10,140 nucleotides of DNA from Actinomycetota bacterium (GCA_009702205.1 WLIM01000029.1:1-10140), one strand, 5' to 3'; shown: positions 1-7,403, counted from the first letter of the stretch. The notes: generated by a model not told the origin, from the sequence alone. Numbers and translations are program-made.

Positions 1-1418
1 GTTCCGCCACCTAACTCATCAGGTGAAATCTTGTTGTCGCGAGTTCTAGCTGCAACATCAGCGATCTTTCTTGCAACGCCACCCATATTCAAATCGCCAG
101 CATCACGAATAACCGGAACGAGTAGACCGCGTTCAGTATCAACAGCAATTCCAAGATGTTCTGCGCCGTGATAAGTAATTTGATCACCATTTACAGAGGC
201 ATTTAGAACTGGATGCTGCTTTAGCGCTTCACAGACCGCAACAGCAAAGAATGGTAAGAATGAAAGCTTTGTACCTTCGCGAGCTTCGAATGAAGCTTTA
301 GCGCGATCGCGCAACCTTGCGATAGCAGTTACATCCACTTCAATTACAGTTGTTAATTGCGCGCTTACATGAAGCGACTCGAGCATGCGCTCTGCAATAA
401 CTTTGCGAAGTCGTGACATAGTTACTGTTGTTCCGCGAAGCGGTGAAACTGCAACCGGAGCAGCGCTTTGAGTTGCAACCGGAGCTTGTGCTGCTGGTGC
501 GCTCTGCGATGTTTGGAAAGCACTTGCTGCAACAGGGGCGGCTGCTAAGACATCTTCCTTGCGGATACGTCCACCAATCCCAGTTCCTTTAACCTTTGAT
601 AAATCAACGTTATTTTCCGCAGCAAACTTGCGAACAATTGGAGTTACATAAGCATCGTCGTTGGAAACTCGCGAAACAACAGGAGCAGCAACAACTGGAG
701 CAACAGGAGCAGCAACAACTGGAGCAACAGGAGCAGCAACAACTGGAGCAACAGGAGCAGCAGGCGGTGGAGTTACTGGAGCAGCAACAACTGGCGTCGC
801 AGGTGCACCTGAGCCACCGATTACCGCAAGTCTTGCGCCAACTGGAACAGTTGAATCAACAGCAACGTCAATTGAAACCAAAGTACCGGTTGCTGGTGAT
901 GGAATTTCAGTATCTACTTTGTCGGTTGAAACTTCTAGAAGCGCTTCATCTACTGTTACTTGATCGCCAACGTTCTTTAGCCAACGTGTAACAGTTCCTT
1001 CAGTTACAGATTCACCAAGAGCTGGCATTGTGACAATAGTTCCGCTCGAAGATGCGACTGCAGCTGGAGCGGCAGGGGTTGCAACAACAGGTGCAACAGG
1101 AGCTGGCGGTGGAGTTACAGGTGCAACAGCAACCGGAATTTCAACAGGTGCAACAGGAGCGCTGGGCGCAGACGCTGTAGCACCATCGGCAATAACAGCG
1201 AGTTCGGCACCAACAGCAACAGTTGAATCAACAGCAACGATAATCTTCTGCAAAACACCAGCAACTGGTGATGGAATTTCAGTATCTACTTTGTCGGTTG
1301 AAACTTCTAGGAGTGGTTCGTCAACTGCGATTACATCGCCCTCTTTTTTGAGCCAACGTGTAACAGTTCCTTCGGTTACCGATTCGCCAAGTGCTGGCAT
1401 CGTTACAGAAAAGGTCAT
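1..1418 (-). CDS. sucB: 2-oxoacid dehydrogenase E2 component, SucB/DlaT-like dihydrolipoyllysine acyltransferase (C-terminus beyond left edge)
   Basis: This is the acyltransferase core of a pyruvate or 2-oxoglutarate dehydrogenase complex. It carries acyl groups on lipoyl-lysines and passes them to CoA. The 472 visible residues hold lipoyl domain 1 (about 1-78, DKVD lysine K43), an Ala/Pro/Val linker, lipoyl domain 2 (about 128-206, lysine K167), a second linker with 8-residue repeats, a peripheral subunit-binding domain (about 253-292, with VTPIVRKFAAE and GTGIGGRIRKEDV), a third linker, and the catalytic domain from about 328. The reading frame stays open at the left edge, ending in DELGGG, so the catalytic HxxxDG lies outside the window. 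The ATG at 1418 follows GGAG eight bases upstream and begins with the typical SVTMPALGESVTEGTV. The gene lies 14 bases after lpdA, so the two are surely co-transcribed. Which oxoacid is used cannot be told here; in some actinobacteria one E2 serves more than one complex. Confidence 0.93.
   Translation of the reverse strand, partial: MTFSVTMPALGESVTEGTVTRWLKKEGDVIAVDEPLLEVSTDKVDTEIPSPVAGVLQKIIVAVDSTVAVGAELAVIADGATASAPSAPVAPVEIPVAVAPVTPPPAPVAPVVATPAAPAAVASSSGTIVTMPALGESVTEGTVTRWLKNVGDQVTVDEALLEVSTDKVDTEIPSPATGTLVSIDVAVDSTVPVGARLAVIGGSGAPATPVVAAPVTPPPAAPVAPVVAAPVAPVVAAPVAPVVAAPVVSRVSNDDAYVTPIVRKFAAENNVDLSKVKGTGIGGRIRKEDVLAAAPVAASAFQTSQSAPAAQAPVATQSAAPVAVSPLRGTTVTMSRLRKVIAERMLESLHVSAQLTTVIEVDVTAIARLRDRAKASFEAREGTKLSFLPFFAVAVCEALKQHPVLNASVNGDQITYHGAEHLGIAVDTERGLLVPVIRDAGDLNMGGVARKIADVAARTRDNKISPDELGGG
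681..762. repeat. Three perfect tandem copies of a 24-bp unit in the E2 linker
   Basis: Three identical 24-base units lie at 681-704, 705-728 and 729-752, followed by a 10-base partial copy. On the minus strand they encode repeats of the octapeptide PVVAAPVA in the flexible linker between lipoyl domain 2 and the subunit-binding domain. The length is a multiple of three, so copy-number change by slippage would keep the frame. Confidence 0.9.
893..1310. repeat. Duplicated lipoyl-domain coding segments with a 46-bp identical core
   Basis: Bases 893-938 and 1265-1310 are identical over 46 positions. They encode the stretch around the lipoyl lysine in the two lipoyl domains. A second pair, 979-1001 and 1351-1373, is identical over 23 positions. 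Both pairs have the same 372-base offset, so this is one in-frame domain duplication of 124 codons per unit, with synonymous sites conserved in the cores. Confidence 0.88.
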
Positions 1419-1432
1419 TTTAGTTTCTCCCG

Positions 1433-2800
1433 TTACCCGTGTGCGTGTAGTGGTTTACCAGCAAGTGCAAGATGTGCTTCGCCAACAGCTTCAGAGAGTG
1501 TTGGGTGAGCATGAATCAAAGCAGCAACATCAGATGCTTCTGCCTCCCAGTTAAATATTAATTGTGCTTCAGCCAGCAATTCGCCAACTCGGGCGCCAAC
1601 CATATGAATTCCCAGAACTGGGCCATTCTTTGCGGCAACCAACTTAATTGCGCCAGCGGTCTTGAGAATTTGAGCCTTACCATTTCCAGCTAGATCATAA
1701 TTAAGTTCTACAACATCATGTCCGCGTTCTTTTGCTTGCGCAGTTGTTAGACCAACAGAGGCAACTTCTGGTTCGGAATAAGTTACGCGAGGTACGCCGT
1801 CGTAATTAATTGGACGAGGATTTAGGCCAGCCATCTCTTCTGCTACCAAAATTCCTTCACCAAAACCAACATGTGCAAGTTGAAGAGTTGGAATTAAATC
1901 TCCAACAGCCCAAATTCCAGGAACATTTGTGCGGCACTTGTTATCGACTAAAACATAGCCACGATCCATAGTTAGGCCAGCTTCTTCATATCCCAGATTC
2001 GCTGAAACCGGGCCACGACCAACGGCTACGAGTAGGACCTCTGAAGTGAAAGTCTTGCCATCTTCAAGTGTGACGGTAACGCCATTTGCATCTTTGCTTG
2101 CTGACTTGAAACGAACTCCAAGTTCAAAATTGATTCCACGTTTTCTAAATGCGCGCTCTAGTTGCTTGCTTGAAGATTCATCTTCGAGTGCAACTAAATG
2201 CGGTAGGCCTTCAATAATTGTTACATCTGCGCCAAATGATTTCCAGACTGATGCAAATTCACAACCAATTACTCCGCCACCAAGAACTATTACGCTCTTT
2301 GGAACTCGATCCATTGCAATAGCTTGCTCGCTAGTAATAATTTGCTTGCCATCAATTTCAAGGCCAGGAAGTGTCTTTGGATAGGAACCAGTTGCAAGAA
2401 CAATATTTTTACCTGTGTACTTAACGCCATTTACTTCAACTTCATTTTTCGAGACGAGGCGGCCATGGCCTTCGATATATGTAACGTTTCTAGATTTAAC
2501 TAACCCTTGCAAACCCTTGTGAAGTTTTGAAACAACGCCATCTTTGTAGGCATTAACTGCCAACATATCGATTCCGATAAATTGCGTATTAACTCCGAAT
2601 TCGGCTGAATGTCGCGAGCTATCAGCAACTTCGCCAGCATGTAGCAGAGCCTTTGTTGGGATGCACCCTCTGTGTAGACAGGTACCGCCAAGCTTTCCTT
2701 CTTCAATAAGTGCGACGCTTAATCCAAGTTGTGATGAACGTAGGGCACAGGCATATCCGCCGCTGCCACCTCCGAGAATTACTACATCAAATTGCGACAC
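1433..2800 (-). CDS. lpdA: Dihydrolipoamide dehydrogenase (E3)
   Basis: This FAD flavoprotein reoxidises the dihydrolipoyl arms of 2-oxoacid dehydrogenase complexes, and of the glycine cleavage H-protein, using NAD+. The 455-residue product is of normal family length. It has the FAD-binding VVILGGGSGG (6-15), the redox disulfide GGTCLHRGCIP (C41 and C46), the NAD-binding VIVLGGGVIGCEFAS, a second FAD contact in GIWAVGD, and the C-terminal interface with HAHPTLSEA, which supplies the catalytic His-Glu pair. I chose the GTG at 2800 because GGAAGG stands six bases upstream and the protein then starts directly with SQFDVVILGGG. A longer reading from GTG 2866 would add 22 residues unlike any E3 start and has no clear ribosome binding site. 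The gene lies 100 bases after pepA and 14 bases before sucB, its functional partner. Its nearness to gcvT fits the second role as glycine cleavage L-protein. Confidence 0.96.
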   Translation of the reverse strand: MSQFDVVILGGGSGGYACALRSSQLGLSVALIEEGKLGGTCLHRGCIPTKALLHAGEVADSSRHSAEFGVNTQFIGIDMLAVNAYKDGVVSKLHKGLQGLVKSRNVTYIEGHGRLVSKNEVEVNGVKYTGKNIVLATGSYPKTLPGLEIDGKQIITSEQAIAMDRVPKSVIVLGGGVIGCEFASVWKSFGADVTIIEGLPHLVALEDESSSKQLERAFRKRGINFELGVRFKSASKDANGVTVTLEDGKTFTSEVLLVAVGRGPVSANLGYEEAGLTMDRGYVLVDNKCRTNVPGIWAVGDLIPTLQLAHVGFGEGILVAEEMAGLNPRPINYDGVPRVTYSEPEVASVGLTTAQAKERGHDVVELNYDLAGNGKAQILKTAGAIKLVAAKNGPVLGIHMVGARVGELLAEAQLIFNWEAEASDVAALIHAHPTLSEAVGEAHLALAGKPLHAHG

Positions 2801-2900
2801 AAAGCGCCTTCCTCTATTTAACCGAGAACTAAAAGGTTTGGTAAACCAGAACCCCAATCTTGCCACGAAATCCCGCTGAGCCTAATTCGAGACCAGGCGC

Positions 2901-4400
2901 CTATTTTCCATTCCGCGTCGATTGTGATGAAGCAGACTCGACCAGGGTCACAAGAGAGCGCAGTGCGATTCCGGTACCACCAACCGGGGTATAGCCGTGG
3001 GCGCTAGCTTCGTTATATGAAGGTCCGGCGATATCAAGGTGTAGCCATGGCAGATCAGCTTCAATGAACTCTTTTAGAAAGAGGCCAGCGACCAACATCC
3101 CGCCCATGCGATCACCAATATTTGCAATATCGGCAACAGGAGAGTCAAGTGATGCGCGAAGCTCTTCGGGAAGTGGCATCGGCCAAAAGGCTTCTCCAGC
3201 TTTTTCAGATGCGCTTAAGAACTCGCCAGAGAATTCATAATCATTAGTCATAACCGCACTTGTTCTTGTTCCTAGTGCAACTACTTGTGCTCCAGTTAAG
3301 GTGGCTACATCGATGATGCCATCTAGACCCCCAGCTTTAGATCCGACTTCTTGCGCTCGCACTAGTGCATCTGCAAGCACTAGACGACCTTCAGCATCTG
3401 GGTTTAAAACTTCGACACTCTTGCCGCCATAAATGTTGATGATGTCACTAGGCCTTGTTGCATTTTCACTGACCATATTTTCAGCCAATGGTGCCCAGGC
3501 ATCAATTGCAATTGGCAATTTTAATTCTGCAATCGCAAAGACTGCGCCGATAACTGCAGCTGCTCCACTCATATCACTCTTCATAGCTTCCATACCGTTA
3601 GCTGGTTTAAGTGCGAGGCCGCCAGTATCAAAAGTAATTCCCTTGCCAACAAATGCATAACGTCGTTTTGCTTTACTTGGCGAATATGAAACTCGAAGTA
3701 GTCGTGGTGGATTTGCTGAACCTTGGCCAACGCCAATGATTCCGCCATATCCCTGATTCTTCAAAGTTACTTCATTTAAAATTTCAACTTTTAAGCCAAG
3801 TGGTGTCGCAATTTTCTTCATTCGGGCACAGAAAGATTCTGGCGTTAGATGACTTGGTGGCGTGTTGATCAAATCTCGAACAGTTGCGGTATGACGTGCA
3901 ATTATTTCGGCACGTATTAAAGAACGCTTTACTGCCGCATCAGAAGTTGATTTAGTCGCGATGATTATTTGTTCAAGGGGATCTTTAAACTCACTTTTCG
4001 AGCTCGACCGAAATTCATTAAATGCATACGCACCAAGTGCTGCGCCCTCAGCAACTGCTGAAATTTGAGCCAAATTAGTAGCTGGTAGCGCAAAAGTTGC
4101 TTCCGAAACTCCGGCTAAAGCGCGAGCAGCAGATCCGGCAGCGCGACGAAGAGTTTCGTTGTCATAGCTCTTTGAACTTTCACCAAGGCCTGTGAAATAA
4201 ATAGTTGCGGGTTTCGAAAATGGGACCTTAACGATCTCATCGCATTTTCCAGTAGCACCCAAGTTCTTCAATATTTCTAATAAAGCTTTCTCATTTAGCG
4301 AAATTGCGCCAGATTCAATCGTCAATTTACCCTTTGAATTTGAAAGGCCAACAACGGCGTATGGTGTTGCGATCGTAGATGCTAACTTCAACGCCTTCAT
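2901..4400 (-). CDS. pepA: Leucyl aminopeptidase, M17 family (cytosol aminopeptidase)
   Basis: This is a cytosolic two-metal exopeptidase that removes N-terminal residues from peptides; family members form hexamers. The 499-residue product is full length. Residues 1-150 form the variable N-terminal domain and about 165-490 the catalytic domain. Expected metal and catalytic residues are visible: K253 and D258 in VGKGITFDTGG, K265 in LALKP, D276 in MKSDMSG, then D335, E337 and R339 in NPDAEGRLVLAD. The usual signature is NTDAEGRL, so residue 334 is Pro instead of Thr. The ATG at 4400 follows GGAGG with a short four-base spacer. The gene is divergent from gcvT. It precedes lpdA by 100 bases, with no convincing terminator between them, so read-through into lpdA-sucB is possible. 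Mycobacteria also keep an M17 peptidase (pepB) near gcvT and dlaT, so the neighbourhood seems old. Confidence 0.95.
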   Translation of the reverse strand: MKALKLASTIATPYAVVGLSNSKGKLTIESGAISLNEKALLEILKNLGATGKCDEIVKVPFSKPATIYFTGLGESSKSYDNETLRRAAGSAARALAGVSEATFALPATNLAQISAVAEGAALGAYAFNEFRSSSKSEFKDPLEQIIIATKSTSDAAVKRSLIRAEIIARHTATVRDLINTPPSHLTPESFCARMKKIATPLGLKVEILNEVTLKNQGYGGIIGVGQGSANPPRLLRVSYSPSKAKRRYAFVGKGITFDTGGLALKPANGMEAMKSDMSGAAAVIGAVFAIAELKLPIAIDAWAPLAENMVSENATRPSDIINIYGGKSVEVLNPDAEGRLVLADALVRAQEVGSKAGGLDGIIDVATLTGAQVVALGTRTSAVMTNDYEFSGEFLSASEKAGEAFWPMPLPEELRASLDSPVADIANIGDRMGGMLVAGLFLKEFIEADLPWLHLDIAGPSYNEASAHGYTPVGGTGIALRSLVTLVESASSQSTRNGK

Positions 4401-4424
4401 GAAACCTCCGGTAAATAGCCAAAC

Positions 4425-4452
4425 TTGCTCGATAAGACTAGCGAACTATAAA
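4425..4452 (+). promoter_or_regulatory. Candidate sigma70-type promoter for gcvT, upstream of the palindrome
   Basis: TTGCTC at 4425-4430 and TATAAA at 4447-4452 are separated by 16 bases. Transcription from here would start near 4460 and place the 4464-4481 palindrome at the very start of the leader. This competes with the leaderless promoter model. It was judged by eye against consensus only. Confidence 0.3.
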
Positions 4453-4463
4453 TCAATACCAAG

Positions 4464-4481
4464 CCTTAACCTAAGTTAAGG
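4464..4481. repeat. Perfect inverted repeat in the pepA-gcvT divergent region (possible operator)
   Basis: Two 7-base arms, CCTTAAC and GTTAAGG, flank a 4-base spacer in a perfect 18-base palindrome. It ends 25 bases before the gcvT start, where a -35 element would lie if gcvT is leaderless. No T-run follows on either strand, so a terminator is unlikely. The shape suits a dimeric regulator that could act on gcvT, pepA or both. The regulator is unknown. Confidence 0.5.
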
Positions 4482-4493
4482 CGATAATTGAGA

Positions 4494-4499
4494 TAAGTT
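4494..4499 (+). promoter_or_regulatory. Candidate -10 element for a leaderless gcvT transcript
   Basis: TAAGTT fits the actinobacterial TANNNT pattern and ends seven bases before the gcvT ATG. That is the spacing expected when transcription starts at the initiation codon. gcvT has no ribosome binding site at the usual distance, which supports leaderless translation. No good -35 hexamer is seen. Confidence 0.35.
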
Positions 4500-4506
4500 T
4501 GCGACT

Positions 4507-5622
4507 ATGAAATCACCACTCTTTGACTGGCATGTTGCAAATTCTGCGAAATTAGCGGATTTCGGTGGCTGGGATATGCCGATTGAATACCCAAAAGGTG
4601 TCGCTGATTTTCCTGGTGGAACCCTCGCTGAACACGCAGCAGTAAGAGAACGAGTTGGCATTTTTGACGTCTCCCACCTCGGAAAAGTTAGCGTAAAAGG
4701 TGCAGGGGCTAAGGAATTTGTGAACACAATGGTTACAAATGATTTACATCGAATTACCCCAGGAAGTGCGCAATACAACTTGTTCTGCAATGAAGAAGGT
4801 GGCGTGATAGATGATTTAATTATTTACGAATTTGCGGCCGATGATATTTTCATTATTCCTAATGCAGCCAATTGTGCAACGGTTGCTGCTGACTTAAAGA
4901 AATTTGCGCCAAATGGCATCGAGGTTTCAAATATTCACCAAGATTTTGCAGTACTTGCTATTCAAGGCCCAGATAGCGCAAAAGTCCTAGCAAATTTGGG
5001 GTTGCATCTTGATCTTGAATATATGTCATTTACTAAAACAGGCATTCCAAATTTTGAAAATCTTGGCGAAGTTATTATCTGCAGGACTGGATACAGCGGT
5101 GAGTTCGGTTTTGAATTATTGCCGAAGTGGGAGAGCGCTCTAAAAATTTGGGAACTATTGGTTAATGAAATTGCAAAATTTGATGGCCGGGTCTGCGGTT
5201 TAGGTGCAAGGGATACTTTGCGAACCGAGATGGGTTATCCGCTCCACGGTCACGAACTCTCAATTGAAATTTCACCTGTTCAAGCAAGTGCAAATTGGGC
5301 AGTGGTACTTTCTAAATCAGAATTTCGCGGCAAGTCTGCTCTTGAAGCTGAGAAATCTAAGGGGCCAAAACAAGTCCTTAGGGCTCTTAAATCCAATGAT
5401 CGCGGTATTCCTAGAGCAGAAATGGCTGTTCAAGATTTAGCTGGCGCCGAAGTTGGAATAGTAACCAGCGGAACATTCTCGCCAACTCTTAAAGTCGGAA
5501 TTGCTCTTGCCTTATTAAATCCCGAAATTAAATTGGGCGATACAGTTCAAATCGATATTCGCGGGCGCATAAGTCAAGCAACTGTCGTCAAAGCACCGTT
5601 TGTCGAATCCAAGGTGCGTTAG
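4507..5622 (+). CDS. gcvT: Glycine cleavage system T-protein (aminomethyltransferase)
   Basis: T-protein takes the aminomethyl group from the lipoyl arm of H-protein, releases ammonia and forms 5,10-methylene-tetrahydrofolate. The 371 residues match the family length. The folate-binding N-terminal part has ADFGGWDMPIEY, then AAVRERVGIFDVSHLG, GSAQYNLFCNEEGGVIDD with conserved Asp102, and PNAAN. Further on are ARDTLRTEMGYPLHGHEL and the C-terminal barrel region with SGTFSPTLKVGIALAL. After MPIEYPKG there is a loop, VADFPGG, that seems longer than in the mycobacterial and Streptomyces proteins as I remember them. ATG 4507 is the first start in frame with homology and has no Shine-Dalgarno. gcvH and gcvP are not in the window, so the gene stands alone here. 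Its stop is three bases from that of the convergent btuD. Confidence 0.96.
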   Translation: MKSPLFDWHVANSAKLADFGGWDMPIEYPKGVADFPGGTLAEHAAVRERVGIFDVSHLGKVSVKGAGAKEFVNTMVTNDLHRITPGSAQYNLFCNEEGGVIDDLIIYEFAADDIFIIPNAANCATVAADLKKFAPNGIEVSNIHQDFAVLAIQGPDSAKVLANLGLHLDLEYMSFTKTGIPNFENLGEVIICRTGYSGEFGFELLPKWESALKIWELLVNEIAKFDGRVCGLGARDTLRTEMGYPLHGHELSIEISPVQASANWAVVLSKSEFRGKSALEAEKSKGPKQVLRALKSNDRGIPRAEMAVQDLAGAEVGIVTSGTFSPTLKVGIALALLNPEIKLGDTVQIDIRGRISQATVVKAPFVESKVR

Positions 5623-5627
5623 TTTTT
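5593..5627 (+). terminator. Weak intrinsic terminator candidate at the gcvT 3' end
   Basis: GCACC (5593-5597) and GGTGC (5613-5617) can form a five-pair stem inside the last codons of gcvT. TTTTT follows at 5623-5627, after the stop. The loop is 15 bases and the stem short, so it would be inefficient. It is the only terminator-like element between gcvT and the convergent btuD. Confidence 0.25.
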
Positions 5628-6378
5628 AAGCCTCTTTTTTAGCAACGATTACCGGTCTACCAGATTCAAGAGTGTAAACATTGATTCGATTTTCAAATGC
5701 ACTCTTTAATTCTGGAGAATGAATTACTGATTGCGAAGATCCGTTAAGCAGTACGGCACCTTCTTGCATCACAATAATATTTTCGGCATACATTGCTGCA
5801 AGTGTGATGTCGTGCATTGTAGAAATAATCGTTACCCCACGTTCCTTGAGTAATTCGATGTTGTTAAGGACTGCGATTTGGTGATGCAGGTCCAGAGCAC
5901 TTGTCGGTTCATCTAGAAGTATAAGAGTTGGCTCTTGTACAAGAGCTCGCGCAATAAGAGCGCGCTGCATTTCACCGCCAGAAAGTTGCGAAACAAACTG
6001 ATTCTGCATCCCGAAGAGTCCAGTTAATTTCAAAATTTCAGCAACAAGGCTTCTACTCGTAGCACTTTCATTGCCCCAACCATCTCGCTTTGATCTTCCC
6101 AGCATCACATACTCACTAACGCTCATGCCAGTGGGGATTTGTGGATGTTGTGGAACAAATGCAACGTTGCGATCATGATTTCTAAAAACTTCTATGTTGT
6201 TGTCGGTAATAGAACCAGAGTAAGGCTGAGATCCAAGAAGGGCCTTTAAGAAAGTGGTCTTACCTGCGCCGTTTGGACCTACAAGACATGTCCATTTGCC
6301 ATCTTCTATTTCAACGCTGATGTCTTTTAGAACGGTCTTAGTTCCAAGACGAACTGTTAAATCTTCAACATTAATCAT
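5626..6378 (-). CDS. btuD: Cobalamin ABC importer, ATP-binding protein
   Basis: This cytoplasmic ATPase drives a type II (BtuCD/FecCDE-like) importer. The 250 residues contain Walker A GPNGAGKT (34-41), a Q-loop Gln in FVPQ (77), the signature LSGGE (132-136), Walker B LILLDEP (152-158), the D-loop SALD and the H-loop His in STMHD (189). The last 50 residues form the short tail usual in this family. The start overlaps the btuC stop in an ATGA junction, so translation is likely coupled. The sequence alone would equally fit a siderophore or haem importer; the cobalamin riboswitch upstream of the operon decides the substrate. The gene is last in its operon and ends three bases from gcvT, so its transcript probably runs into antisense gcvT sequence. 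Confidence 0.92.
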   Translation of the reverse strand: MINVEDLTVRLGTKTVLKDISVEIEDGKWTCLVGPNGAGKTTFLKALLGSQPYSGSITDNNIEVFRNHDRNVAFVPQHPQIPTGMSVSEYVMLGRSKRDGWGNESATSRSLVAEILKLTGLFGMQNQFVSQLSGGEMQRALIARALVQEPTLILLDEPTSALDLHHQIAVLNNIELLKERGVTIISTMHDITLAAMYAENIIVMQEGAVLLNGSSQSVIHSPELKSAFENRINVYTLESGRPVIVAKKEA

Positions 6379-7403
6379 TGATTCACCAATCTCTTCTTAC
6401 GTAGAACAACTAGGAAAAATGGGGCGCCAACGAATGCGGTTATAACGCCGATCGGAAGTTCTGCCGGTGAGAGCAGTGTGCGGGCACCGAGATCTGCTAG
6501 AACAAGAAAACTAGCACCTACAAGAGCAATTGTGAGTAGCCCTCTATTTGTGACGCGATGGGTAATGCCTCGAACTAGATGTGGAACCACAATTCCAACA
6601 AAACCTATTAGCCCACTTGCAGACACTGCAGTTGCTGTAGCAAGAGTCGCCGCAACCACTGCTATTACACGTAACTTGTTTGGATTAATTCCTAGAGAGT
6701 AAGCCTCTTCATCAGTCAGCATCAGCCCATCTAATTGTTTTGAAACGGTGATTAGAATGATTAGCGCGATAAAGATATAGATAGAGGACCAAGTAACAAT
6801 CTGCCAATTCGCAACAGTTAGTTCGCCAAGAATCCAGGAATAAACCGGACGCAGCGAGGAACTATTACGCTGTTGAAGATAAGTTTGAACTGCTGTTGCA
6901 AATGAACCAACAGCAATTCCTGAAAGCAAGAGTGAATTTGGTTCGGCAAAGAATTTACCTGAAATAAAGAAACTTGTTAAAACGGCAAGAATTGCGCCAA
7001 AGAAAGAGAAAATCGGAAGCAAGCTATAAAGATCTGCTCCTGCACTTGTGATTGCAATAGTTGCTCCAAGGCCTGCGCCGGCTGCGGCACCCAGTAGGTA
7101 TGGATCTGCAAGTGGATTTCTAAAGACAGTTTGGTAAACCGCACCACTTGTGGCAAGTGCCGCCCCAACCAGTGCTGCTAAAAGCGCACGAGGAAGTCGC
7201 AGATCGATTAACAGAGTTCGTTCCTGGCCAGTTAAACCTCCAGGTAACCCAAAGAGCGATTTAATGATCTTGGAAAAGTCAAGAGATACTGGACCGAAAC
7301 TAATTGCCAAAATACCTACGAAAAAAAGCAGAGCAAATGAGAGCGCGGTAATTTTCCAATTCCAAATTGGAGATAGCCCACCCTCATTGCTCGCACTTTT
7401 CAT
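6375..7403 (-). CDS. btuC: Cobalamin ABC importer, FecCD-family permease
   Basis: This is the membrane subunit of the importer; two copies form the translocation channel in this family, typically with ten helices each. The 342-residue protein begins with a short cytoplasmic segment and a first helix at about 19-37. It shows the family motif RLPRALLAALVGAALATSGAVY (about 69-90), followed by QTVFRNPLADPYLLGAAAGAGLG, and later GLIGFVGIVVPHLVR near the ATPase-coupling loop. It ends in a final hydrophobic helix and a basic tail (RKKRLVNQ). The start lies two bases after the btuF stop and the end overlaps btuD by four bases, so all three are one transcript. The ribosome binding site is weak (AGAG next to the ATG), which fits coupling to btuF translation. 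Confidence 0.93.
   Translation of the reverse strand: MKSASNEGGLSPIWNWKITALSFALLFFVGILAISFGPVSLDFSKIIKSLFGLPGGLTGQERTLLIDLRLPRALLAALVGAALATSGAVYQTVFRNPLADPYLLGAAAGAGLGATIAITSAGADLYSLLPIFSFFGAILAVLTSFFISGKFFAEPNSLLLSGIAVGSFATAVQTYLQQRNSSSLRPVYSWILGELTVANWQIVTWSSIYIFIALIILITVSKQLDGLMLTDEEAYSLGINPNKLRVIAVVAATLATATAVSASGLIGFVGIVVPHLVRGITHRVTNRGLLTIALVGASFLVLADLGARTLLSPAELPIGVITAFVGAPFFLVVLRKKRLVNQ

Noticed and set aside
681..762. Possible CRISPR-like array
   Set aside because: The units are directly adjacent with no spacers and lie within a coding frame as an octapeptide repeat.
596..991. Plus-strand Gln-rich open frame with repeated LEQQEQQQ blocks
   Set aside because: It is the antisense reading of the Ala/Pro linker of the E2 gene on the minus strand; the repeats come from the 24-base units.
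1030..1554. Plus-strand Ala/Thr/Gly-rich open frame
   Set aside because: Antisense to lipoyl domain 1 and the start of the E2 gene and to the end of lpdA, both of which have clear family motifs.
2835..2847. Small hairpin between pepA and lpdA followed by TTTT on the minus strand
   Set aside because: The stem is only five pairs (GGTTT/AAACC) with a three-base loop and four T; too weak to call a terminator.
2801..2866. Longer lpdA from GTG 2866
   Set aside because: The added 22 residues do not resemble an E3 N-terminus and no good ribosome binding site precedes 2866, while GTG 2800 has GGAAGG six bases upstream.
4401..4506. Glycine riboswitch before gcvT
   Set aside because: The 106-base region is too short for a tandem glycine aptamer and none of its conserved core was recognised.
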